A program made the translations under genes and the position numbers. The notes under the pieces were generated by a model that saw only the letters and a list, made by a program, of their open reading frames with translations, searched no databases and was not told the origin of the DNA. From Variovorax sp. PCZ-1 (lineage in GTDB: Bacteria > Pseudomonadota > Gammaproteobacteria > Burkholderiales > Burkholderiaceae_C): 64,000 nucleotides of DNA. The DNA is taken from the NCBI RefSeq assembly GCF_018413605.1, contig NZ_JAHCDN010000002.1, positions 434,001 through 498,000 on the forward strand. The letters run 5' to 3'. Numbering within the stretch: the first letter of the stretch is position 1; each line of letters starts with the position of its first letter. This document shows positions 54,138-61,526 of this stretch, one piece after another.

Positions 54138-54704
54138 GTGATCATCCTCATCGGCCTTCCCGGTTCCGGTAAGTCCACAGTAGGCCGGCAGCTTGCACGC
54201 AAGTTGTCGGCTTCTTTCTTGGACTCGGATCATTTGATTGAGCAGCGCTTGGGTTGCTCGATCAGGGAGTATTTCGAGCGTGAGGGGGAGGGGGCGTTTC
54301 GGGATGTGGAGGAGGCGGTGTTGGCGGATGCGGTGGATGCACACGCGCAATCGACGAACGCTCAGATCGTTTTAGCTACTGGTGGTGGCGCGGTGATTCG
54401 TGAAAACAATCGTCGCTTGCTGCATTCTGCAGGTCGTGTGGTGTATTTGCGCTCAAGCCCAGAGGATTTGTACAAGCGGCTACGCCATGACCGCAATCGA
54501 CCCTTGCTGCAAGGTGTTGATCCGATGCTGCGGCTCAGGGATTTGTATGCGCAGCGTGACCCGCTGTATCGCGAAACGGCGCATTTCCAAGTGGAGACAG
54601 GCAGGCCGAGTGTGGCGACTCTGGTGAATATGATTGCGATGCAACTTGACCTCGCTGGTGTTCAGCCTGTAAGCGCAGCGCAGACCATTTATACATCTGC
54701 TTGA
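54138..54704 (+). CDS. aroK: Shikimate kinase
   Basis: Phosphorylates shikimate; 188 aa. GTG start at 54138, giving the family start IILIGLPGSGKSTVGRQLAR with the P-loop at residues 6-14. Seen: FLDSDHLIEQRLGCSI (shikimate-binding Asp), GEGAFRDVEEAVL, LATGGGAVIRENNR, and the lid RNRPLLQ. Stop codon TGA is immediately adjacent to the convergent slt stop. The usual next gene, aroB, is 40 kb away. Confidence 0.96.
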   Translation: MIILIGLPGSGKSTVGRQLARKLSASFLDSDHLIEQRLGCSIREYFEREGEGAFRDVEEAVLADAVDAHAQSTNAQIVLATGGGAVIRENNRRLLHSAGRVVYLRSSPEDLYKRLRHDRNRPLLQGVDPMLRLRDLYAQRDPLYRETAHFQVETGRPSVATLVNMIAMQLDLAGVQPVSAAQTIYTSA

Positions 54705-56747
54705 TCAGGGAATATCTCGATTCGGCTCGGGAGAGCCGCCTTCGCGAGGCCCTATCGTTCCCATGCGCGCTTTCAGACTGGGCTGGCCGCCTAGGATGAG
54801 GCCATACACGGTCGCGTTTGCCGCAACTTTCTTGACGTAATCGCGGGTCTCGGCAAAAGGCACATTCTCTGCCCAAGCCGCGCCTTCCATAACGGGACCA
54901 TTGCGCCATACACGTGGACGACTGGGGCCTGCGTTATAGGCGGCGGCAGCCAATGGGCTGGAACCCTGGAAATCATCCAGCACGAGCTTGAGGTAGGCGG
55001 TGCCGATGGCGATGTTGGTGTCGCGGTTGTTGAGTTGATCGATACTGAAGCCATCGAGCCCGATGCGCTTGGCTGTCCATCTGGCAGTGGCGGGCATGAC
55101 TTGCATTAAACCCGAAGCCCCGACGACAGAGCGCGCATCCATGATGAAGCGCGATTCTTGCCGGATAAGACCATACACATAAGCGGGATCAAGGTTGATC
55201 TCCCGGCTGCGCTTGACGACGGCATCACGGAAAGGCATGGGAAAGCGCTGGTCTGCATTGAAGGCTTCCTTGGTGCGCTCGCTGGTGTTGATGCAGCGAT
55301 CCCAGACTTCGCGTTGACAAGCGAAATCAGCTGCGGCGAGCAACTCACGCTCGCTCATACCGCCGCGTGTGTGAAGATTGGTGGTGTAGTTCCACTCACG
55401 CACACCATCTGAGCGCAGGCCTAACGCAATCGCATACAGCGCGCGATTGAGGCCGGGGTTCAATCTAGCTGCTTCTTTTTCTGTAGCACTCAGCGCAGAA
55501 GGTGTGGGGGGAAGCGCGGCTTTTCGGCCTAATTCCTCAGTCGCTAAGATTTCGTAGAAGCCGCGCACAGAGGCGATGCTCTCTAAAAGATTCTGAGCTT
55601 CTTGCAGCTCGGGGCGAAGCACCAGGGTTGGTGTGGGGCTTTGTGGGGTGGAGTTCACCATCTCTGGTTTGCCTTTGGCTGTCTCGCGCAAGGCGCGGGC
55701 TTTCCAATAGACCCAGGTGTTGTCTTTCTTGCCTTCTTCACTCATCGCGTTGATCGAGGCCAACACCACTGGCCAGCCCTGTGCGGCTGAAGTCGCACGC
55801 AATGCGGTGCGGGCTTTCCATCCGAGCAGATCATCGTTCAAATGCTCGTTACGGGATTTGGCGTAATACTCGCCCGCATCTGATGAGAGCTTGAGATTGG
55901 CCTGCTTGCCGATCACCGCCCAGACCCAGCTGCGCTCCTCAGGTGTGAGTTGTACAGACCATTTGCTTTCTAGCGCGCCAGCTGCCGCTTCGGCATCGTT
56001 GCTAGCCATTTTGATGAGAGCTAGTGTGACAAGCTCTTTGCGGGTGTTGCCAGCGGCCGTGGCGCGGGCGCTCAGGTAGCGTGCAGGGTTGGCGTTGATC
56101 TCGCCGATAGCACCAGCTGATTCTGGCGAGACGAGTGTGACGGCGTTGGTTGCTGCACGCGCTCTGTTGCCCTCTATCGACAAGCGTGCTTCTTTCCACA
56201 CATCTAGCGCTGTGATCAATTTGGCTTCTAGCAGACCGCCGGCAGCTAGGGTGCAGCCGTCATCGGCATCACGCATGCCATACCAGTTACGCAACACTTC
56301 TTGCGCAGCCGCTTCACCACTGATCGCACCACGTAAGCGATCAATATGAAGTGCATAGCAGCGCACTTCACGGTCATCTTGCATGCGGTATTTGGCGTAT
56401 TCGCTGGAGAAGGATTGCCAGTCGCGTCGCTGCCCCAGCAGCTGAAGCCAATCGTTGCGCAAACGATCTTCTTGATAGCTGCCAGCGATGCTTTGCAATG
56501 CGGCTTGAATCTCTGCATTGCTCGCTTCTTGTAGGCGTGCTTTCATCTCCCAATACACGCCCCAAGGCTCCAAGACATGGCCTCGCACTTGCGGTAAAAG
56601 AGAGGAGAGTCGAGCCTTGTCGCCGCGCTTGGAGGCTTCGCTCATTTGCACAATCAGATCATCACCTCGCTGGCTTTGAGAGAAAGCGGCACCAGCCAGA
56701 AAAACACTGCACAAACCTGCCAGAATGAACGTCTTAAATACTTGCAT
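54705..56747 (-). CDS. slt: Soluble lytic murein transglycosylase (Slt70 family)
   Basis: 680 aa from MQVFKTFILAGLCSVFLAGA; the longer frame extends over the neighbouring divergent gene. Cleaves peptidoglycan with 1,6-anhydro formation. Seen: signal peptide, a long helical superhelix (residues 30-480, e.g. WVYWKARALRETAKGKP), then the catalytic domain with YGLIRQESRFIMDARSVVGA (catalytic Glu), GLMQVMPATARW and AAAYNAGPSRPRVWR. Its start is only 9 bp from that of the divergent cyclo-ligase gene. Confidence 0.95.
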   Translation of the reverse strand: MQVFKTFILAGLCSVFLAGAAFSQSQRGDDLIVQMSEASKRGDKARLSSLLPQVRGHVLEPWGVYWEMKARLQEASNAEIQAALQSIAGSYQEDRLRNDWLQLLGQRRDWQSFSSEYAKYRMQDDREVRCYALHIDRLRGAISGEAAAQEVLRNWYGMRDADDGCTLAAGGLLEAKLITALDVWKEARLSIEGNRARAATNAVTLVSPESAGAIGEINANPARYLSARATAAGNTRKELVTLALIKMASNDAEAAAGALESKWSVQLTPEERSWVWAVIGKQANLKLSSDAGEYYAKSRNEHLNDDLLGWKARTALRATSAAQGWPVVLASINAMSEEGKKDNTWVYWKARALRETAKGKPEMVNSTPQSPTPTLVLRPELQEAQNLLESIASVRGFYEILATEELGRKAALPPTPSALSATEKEAARLNPGLNRALYAIALGLRSDGVREWNYTTNLHTRGGMSERELLAAADFACQREVWDRCINTSERTKEAFNADQRFPMPFRDAVVKRSREINLDPAYVYGLIRQESRFIMDARSVVGASGLMQVMPATARWTAKRIGLDGFSIDQLNNRDTNIAIGTAYLKLVLDDFQGSSPLAAAAYNAGPSRPRVWRNGPVMEGAAWAENVPFAETRDYVKKVAANATVYGLILGGQPSLKARMGTIGPREGGSPEPNRDIP

Positions 56748-56756
56748 GCCCACATT

Positions 56757-57509
56757 ATGAATGCTGAGAAAAAAATCCAGCGGCAAAGGCTCATTGAAGA
56801 GCGCTTGAATTTGCCTGATCGCATGGAGCGGGCTGCGGATTTGCAGCGCGTGCTCAGAGCGTTTCTGGTGAGTCGGCCGGATGAAATCATTGGCGCGTAT
56901 TGGCCGATCAAGGGCGAGTTTGATGCCCTGCCAGCGCTGTATCGTTGGCAAGAAGATGCATTGCTCGGCTCAGGTCTGGAGGAAACGGCTCAAAGCTTGG
57001 GGAACCCTTTGGAACCGCAGATTTTGAAGGAAAATCAGCCGATCGCCGGCATAAAATCTGCGCGAAGTGCTACTGAATTTATAGCAAATTTGATGGATTC
57101 TACGCAAGGCTCAGCCATGCATGCGGCCTTGCCCGCAGGCCCGCTGGCCTCGCGCCGCAAGATCGGCCTGCCCGTGGTGGATCGTCTTCACAAAACCTTG
57201 CAATTCCATGCTTGGTGGCCAGGCTGCCCGATGGAAAACGACGCTTACGATATTCCTAAGCCCAAAGACACGGATGTGATCATGCCGACTTTGCTGCTCG
57301 TGCCTTGTTTGGGTTTTGGGCCTGGAGGGTTTCGCTTGGGCTATGGCGGTGGTTTTTATGACCGCACCTTGGCTTCGATTTCGCCCAAGCCATTCACGGT
57401 CGGTCTAGGGTTTGCCAATGGTTATGTGAGCAGCTTTGCACCTGAGGCACATGATGTGCCACTCGATGCCATCCTCACGGATCATGGGCAGATGTGGCCT
57501 CTTGGCTGA
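56757..57509 (+). CDS. 5-formyltetrahydrofolate cyclo-ligase
   Basis: Converts 5-formyl-THF to 5,10-methenyl-THF with ATP; 250 aa from MNAEKKIQRQRLIEERLNLP, larger than the usual 190-200. Seen: IIGAYWPIKGEFDALPALYR, then an insertion of about 60 residues, then RRKIGLPVVDRLHKTLQFHA, DTDVIMPTLLLVPCLGFGPG and RLGYGGGFYDRTLA. The insertion contains an R repeat read in frame (IAGIKSARSATEFIA). It joins beta strands at the substrate edge, so function may still be intact. Divergent from slt. Confidence 0.93.
   Translation: MNAEKKIQRQRLIEERLNLPDRMERAADLQRVLRAFLVSRPDEIIGAYWPIKGEFDALPALYRWQEDALLGSGLEETAQSLGNPLEPQILKENQPIAGIKSARSATEFIANLMDSTQGSAMHAALPAGPLASRRKIGLPVVDRLHKTLQFHAWWPGCPMENDAYDIPKPKDTDVIMPTLLLVPCLGFGPGGFRLGYGGGFYDRTLASISPKPFTVGLGFANGYVSSFAPEAHDVPLDAILTDHGQMWPLG
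57019..57085 (+). repeat. Repeat R, copy 15 (in-frame inside the cyclo-ligase gene)
   Basis: AGATTTTGAAGGAAAATCAG, CCGATCGCCGGCATAAAATC, TGCGCGAAGTGCTACTGAAT, TTATAGCA. Full-length and close to consensus. Confidence 0.92.
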
Positions 57510-57515
57510 GTGGTT

Positions 57516-58001
57516 TCACTGCGAGGCAGGGAAGATCCAAAGCAGCGCAGTCGTCATCACCAAATAACGTAAAAATTTACCGATCAGCATGTAGCCCACG
57601 CAGGGCCAAAACGGGAAGCGCAGCCAACCTGCGACAGCACACAGCGGATCTCCTACACCTGGCAGCCAAGATAGCAAACAAGCCTTGGGCCCTAGCTTTT
57701 CAAGCCATTGCAGAGCTTTGAGATGGATGGAGCGCCCTTTGTATTTATCGATTGCACTGTGCGCGCCATAGCCGACCCACCAATCAATCGCACCACCAAT
57801 CGTGTTGCCGGCCGTTGCCACAAGTATTGCGGGCCAAAATAAATCCGGATTGAGCTTGATCAGACCAAACACCGCAGGCTCGGAGCCCAAAGGCAGCAGG
57901 GTGGCGGAGATGATGGAGATAACGAATACCGTGGAGAGGCCAAACTGGGGTAAAGCCAGCCATGCCATCAGCGCGATCAGCCAAGAAGGTAAATTTTCCA
58001 T
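57516..58001 (-). CDS. YqaA-family (DedA/VTT-type) membrane protein
   Basis: 161 aa, four to five membrane segments. Seen: LSTVFVISIISATLLPLGSE, LVATAGNTIGGAIDWWVGYG, ACLLSWLPGVGDPLCAVAGW and PCVGYMLIGKFLRYLVMTTA, the YqaA pattern of the SNARE-associated/DedA superfamily, whose members act in lipid transport and envelope homeostasis. The stop is 6 bp from the convergent cyclo-ligase stop. Confidence 0.9.
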   Translation of the reverse strand: MENLPSWLIALMAWLALPQFGLSTVFVISIISATLLPLGSEPAVFGLIKLNPDLFWPAILVATAGNTIGGAIDWWVGYGAHSAIDKYKGRSIHLKALQWLEKLGPKACLLSWLPGVGDPLCAVAGWLRFPFWPCVGYMLIGKFLRYLVMTTALLWIFPASQ

Positions 58002-58068
58002 ATGGTGAGAGTCGAGACGAGTATACTCGTGCCTCTTTTTTCAGCAATTGAACCCGCATCTTTCCCTC

Positions 58069-59154
58069 ATGAACACCGAGCTTTCAGGCCCAAAGTTGGG
58101 CCCTTACCAGCTCCCCAGCCCGGTGTTTGTTGCGCCGATGGCGGGTGTGACGGATCTGCCGTTTCGCAAGCTCTGTAAATCCTTTGGTGCAGGCTATGCA
58201 GTGAGCGAGATGGTGACCTCGCGCAAAGACCTGTGGGCGAGCCTGAAAACTTCTCGCCGAGCTAATCACGAAGGTGAGTCGGCACCGATTGCTGTGCAGA
58301 TCGCAGGTACTGATGCGCAGATGATGGCTGAGGCTGCGGCTTACAACATCGATCGCGGCGCACAGATCATCGATATCAATATGGGTTGCCCCGCCAAGAA
58401 GGTGTGCAACAAATGGGCGGGCTCGGCGCTCATGCAAGATGAAAAGCTTGCTTTAGAGATCATTGAAGCGGTGGTGCAAGCAGCATTGCCGCATGGCGTG
58501 CCTGTGACGCTCAAGATGCGCACGGGTTGGTGCGCCACGCATAAAAACGCGCTCAGCATCGCCTTGGCTGCCCAGGATGCAGGTATTCAGATGCTCACAG
58601 TTCATGGCCGTACGCGCGAGCAGGGCTACAAGGGTGTAGCCGAATACGAGACCATGGCAGAGATCAAGAGCCGCTTGAGCATTCCGATGGTGGCTAACGG
58701 TGATGTGGATTCACCCGAGAAAGCCAAGGCCGTGCTTGAATTCACAAAAGCCGATGCCGTGATGATTGGCCGCGCCGCGCAAGGCCGGCCTTGGATTTTT
58801 CGTGAGATCACGCACTATTTGAAAACAGGTGAGCATCTCGCGCCGCCCTTGGTGGCTGAAGTACGCCGCGCGATGCTCGCGCATTTGCTGGAGCATTACG
58901 CACTCTATGGCGAGTTCACCGGCGTGCGCAGTGCACGCAAGCACATTGGCTGGTATGTGCGCGAATTACCTGGCGGTGAGGTGTTTCGTCAGCAGATGAA
59001 CGCAGTCGAGGATGCGAGGCAGCAGCATGAAGCTGTCGCAAATTATTTTGAGGGTTTGGCGCAGCAGATGGATCGCTTACCGATGCATCGCGCCAATGGA
59101 GTGTCGGAAGAATCGGAAGTTGTGAGTGAAGAATATGAGCAAGAAAAACATTGA
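58069..59154 (+). CDS. dusB: tRNA-dihydrouridine synthase B
   Basis: FMN enzyme that reduces U17-type uridines in tRNA; 361 aa from MNTELSGPKLGPYQLPSPVF (TTG at 58048 is an alternative). Seen: VFVAPMAGVTDLPFRKLCKS, IDINMGCPAKKVCNKWAGSA with the catalytic Cys, TLKMRTGWCATHKNALSIA, LTVHGRTREQGYKG, VANGDVDSPEKA, AVMIGRAAQGRPWIF. The tail (SEESEVVSEEYEQEKH) overlaps the fis start by 20 nt, as in the conserved dusB-fis operon. Confidence 0.96.
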   Translation: MNTELSGPKLGPYQLPSPVFVAPMAGVTDLPFRKLCKSFGAGYAVSEMVTSRKDLWASLKTSRRANHEGESAPIAVQIAGTDAQMMAEAAAYNIDRGAQIIDINMGCPAKKVCNKWAGSALMQDEKLALEIIEAVVQAALPHGVPVTLKMRTGWCATHKNALSIALAAQDAGIQMLTVHGRTREQGYKGVAEYETMAEIKSRLSIPMVANGDVDSPEKAKAVLEFTKADAVMIGRAAQGRPWIFREITHYLKTGEHLAPPLVAEVRRAMLAHLLEHYALYGEFTGVRSARKHIGWYVRELPGGEVFRQQMNAVEDARQQHEAVANYFEGLAQQMDRLPMHRANGVSEESEVVSEEYEQEKH

Positions 59155-59368
59155 AGATAGCGTGCGCCACGGTTTGGATGCGTATTTCAAAGATTTAGGC
59201 AGCGAAACGCCTCATGAGCTCTACGCCATGATGCTCGGCATTGTGGAAAAGCCGATGCTGGAAGTGGTGATGCGGCAAGCAGGCAACAACCAATCCAAAG
59301 CCGCCGAATGGCTGGGCTTGAACCGCAACACGCTTCGCAAGAAGCTCAGCGAACATCAGATGCTCTGA
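59135..59368 (+). CDS. fis: Fis-family DNA-binding protein
   Basis: 77 aa from MSKKNIEDSVRHGLDAYFKD. Seen: EKPMLEVVMRQAGNNQSKAA and EWLGLNRNTLRKKLSEHQ, the Fis helix-turn-helix. Nucleoid-associated regulator. Overlaps dusB by 20 nt and is thus translated from the same message. Confidence 0.95.
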   Translation: MSKKNIEDSVRHGLDAYFKDLGSETPHELYAMMLGIVEKPMLEVVMRQAGNNQSKAAEWLGLNRNTLRKKLSEHQML

Positions 59369-59413
59369 TGAGTCGCTGCTTGCAACAATTTTTATTACTT
59401 TGAGGGAGCGCAC

Positions 59414-61003
59414 ATGCGTGCATTGATTTCTGTGTCTGACAAAACTGGCGTGCTGGAGCTCGCCCGTGAACTGCATGCTTTGAAAGTGGATCTCATTTCC
59501 ACAGGTGGCACGGCTAAATTGCTGGCCGACAACGGCCTGCCCGTGACAGAGATTGCACAAGTCACCGGATTCCCCGAAATGCTCGATGGCCGCGTGAAAA
59601 CGCTTCATCCTAAAGTGCATGGCGGCTTACTCGCGCGGCGCGATCTGCCTGCACACATGGCGGCTTTGAAAGAGCATTCAATTGAGCAAATTGATATCCT
59701 CATCGTGAATCTCTACCCGTTTGAAGCCACCGTAGCCAAGCCCGGCTGCACGCTGGAAGATGCGATTGAGAACATCGATATCGGTGGCCCCGCCATGGTG
59801 CGCAGCGCGGCGAAGAATTGGAAGGATGTGGCTGTGCTCACCGATGCTTCGCAATACGCGGGCGTGATCGCAGAGCTCAAAGCGGGCGGCATCTCGCAAA
59901 AGACCAAATTTGCGCTCAGCGTGGCAGCATTCAACCGCATCAGCAATTACGACGGCGCGATCAGCGATTACCTTTCTGCTATTGATTTCGAAGCATCTAG
60001 CGCAAGTCCTACGACGGTGAGAGGCCAATTTGCTTCACAAACGAACGGCCGCTTCGTGAAGCTGCAAGACCTGCGATATGGCGAAAATCCACACCAAGCC
60101 GCAGCGTTTTACCGTGATCTGTATCCCGCACCCGGCTCGCTGGTGACGGCCAAGCAACTGCAAGGCAAGGAACTCTCCTACAACAACATCGCTGACGCCG
60201 ATGCCGCTTGGGAATGCGTGAAGAGCTTTTCTGAGCCCGCCTGTGTGATCGTCAAACATGCCAATCCTTGCGGCGTGGCCGTTGGCGTCGATGGTTTGGC
60301 GGCTTACAGCAAAGCTTTCCAAACCGATCCTACTTCCGCTTTCGGCGGCATCATCGCCCTGAACTGCCCACTGGATGAGCGTGCAGCGCTACAAATTTCG
60401 AAGCAGTTTGTGGAAGTGTTGATTGCGCCGAGCTATTCTCCAGAAGCTTTGGCGGTATTCAAAGCGAAGGCGAATGTGCGAGTGTTGGAGATTGCCTTGC
60501 CGCCCGGTGGTGATAACGCTTGGAGCAAAGGCCAAAACGCCATGGACATCAAGCGCATTGGCTCCGGCCTCTTGATGCAAACCGCAGACAACCATGAGCT
60601 GCAACTGGCTGATCTCAAAGTCGTCACCAAGATGCAGCCCAGCCCGCAGCAATTGCAAGACCTGCTCTTTGCATGGAAAGTCGCCAAGTTCGTCAAATCC
60701 AACGCCATCGTCTTCTGCAAAGACGGCATGACCATGGGCGTAGGCGCAGGCCAAATGAGCCGCTTGGATTCAGCGCGTATCGCCAGCATCAAGGCTGGGC
60801 ATGCGAACCTCAGCTTGCAAGGCACTGCGGTGGCCTCGGATGCATTCTTCCCCTTCCGCGATGGCTTGGATGTGGTGGTCGATGCTGGCGCCAGCTGTGT
60901 GATCCAGCCCGGCGGCAGCATGCGTGATCAAGAGGTGATTGATGCGGCCAACGAGCGCGGCGTGGCCATGGTGTTTTCTGGCGTGAGGCATTTCAGGCAT
61001 TGA
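59414..61003 (+). CDS. purH: Bifunctional AICAR transformylase / IMP cyclohydrolase
   Basis: Last two steps of IMP synthesis; 529 aa, GAGGGAG upstream of the ATG. Seen: IMP cyclohydrolase domain ([84 protein letters not shown]) and the transformylase domain with [47 protein letters not shown], and [20 protein letters not shown]. Ends before a bidirectional terminator. Confidence 0.98.
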   Translation: MRALISVSDKTGVLELARELHALKVDLISTGGTAKLLADNGLPVTEIAQVTGFPEMLDGRVKTLHPKVHGGLLARRDLPAHMAALKEHSIEQIDILIVNLYPFEATVAKPGCTLEDAIENIDIGGPAMVRSAAKNWKDVAVLTDASQYAGVIAELKAGGISQKTKFALSVAAFNRISNYDGAISDYLSAIDFEASSASPTTVRGQFASQTNGRFVKLQDLRYGENPHQAAAFYRDLYPAPGSLVTAKQLQGKELSYNNIADADAAWECVKSFSEPACVIVKHANPCGVAVGVDGLAAYSKAFQTDPTSAFGGIIALNCPLDERAALQISKQFVEVLIAPSYSPEALAVFKAKANVRVLEIALPPGGDNAWSKGQNAMDIKRIGSGLLMQTADNHELQLADLKVVTKMQPSPQQLQDLLFAWKVAKFVKSNAIVFCKDGMTMGVGAGQMSRLDSARIASIKAGHANLSLQGTAVASDAFFPFRDGLDVVVDAGASCVIQPGGSMRDQEVIDAANERGVAMVFSGVRHFRH

Positions 61004-61025
61004 GCTACGCGCCTCAAGAAAAACA

Positions 61026-61050
61026 AAAGGCTCCCGCGGGAGCCTTTGTT
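61026..61050. terminator. Bidirectional intrinsic terminator, purH / trxA
   Basis: Perfect 22-bp palindrome AAAGGCTCCCG / CGGGAGCCTTT (61026-61047) between convergent genes with A/T-rich flanks on both sides. Confidence 0.92.
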
Positions 61051-61067
61051 GTTTGCAGCTTGAAAAC

Positions 61068-61403
61068 TTAAGCAGCGATGGTTTGATCCACAAACGCTTG
61101 CAACTGGGCTTTGCTCAATGCACCCACCTTGGTGGCAGCGAGTTGGCCTTTGTTGAAGATCATGAGGGTGGGGATACCGCGGATGCCGAATTTGCCGGGG
61201 ATGTCGCGGTTGTCGTCCACATTGAGCTTGGCGATTTGTAGCTTACCGTTGTAGGCGGTGGCCATTTCGTCCAGAGCTGGGGCGATCATTTTGCAGGGGC
61301 CGCACCACTCGGCCCAGAAATCGACCAGCACGGGCTTGTCGGCTTGCAAGACGTCAGCCTCGAAGCTGGCATCGGTGATGTGTTTAATGAGGTCGCTGGC
61401 CAT
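61068..61403 (-). CDS. trxA: Thioredoxin
   Basis: 111 aa. Cytoplasmic disulfide reductase. Seen: [20 protein letters not shown] with the active-site Cys34-Gly-Pro-Cys37, [20 protein letters not shown], the cis-Pro segment [13 protein letters not shown] and [17 protein letters not shown]. Convergent with purH. Confidence 0.98.
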   Translation of the reverse strand: MASDLIKHITDASFEADVLQADKPVLVDFWAEWCGPCKMIAPALDEMATAYNGKLQIAKLNVDDNRDIPGKFGIRGIPTLMIFNKGQLAATKVGALSKAQLQAFVDQTIAA

Positions 61404-61526
61404 GATGTTTTCTCGCTGGGTTTGTGAAGATGAGATATCGTCGAACTGAGCCGACTGCTATTACAGTGTGGGCATTGTGACAGAAACCAAGTTTTTTCTT
61501 GCGGCCATGCCGCCCAAGCATAGGCT

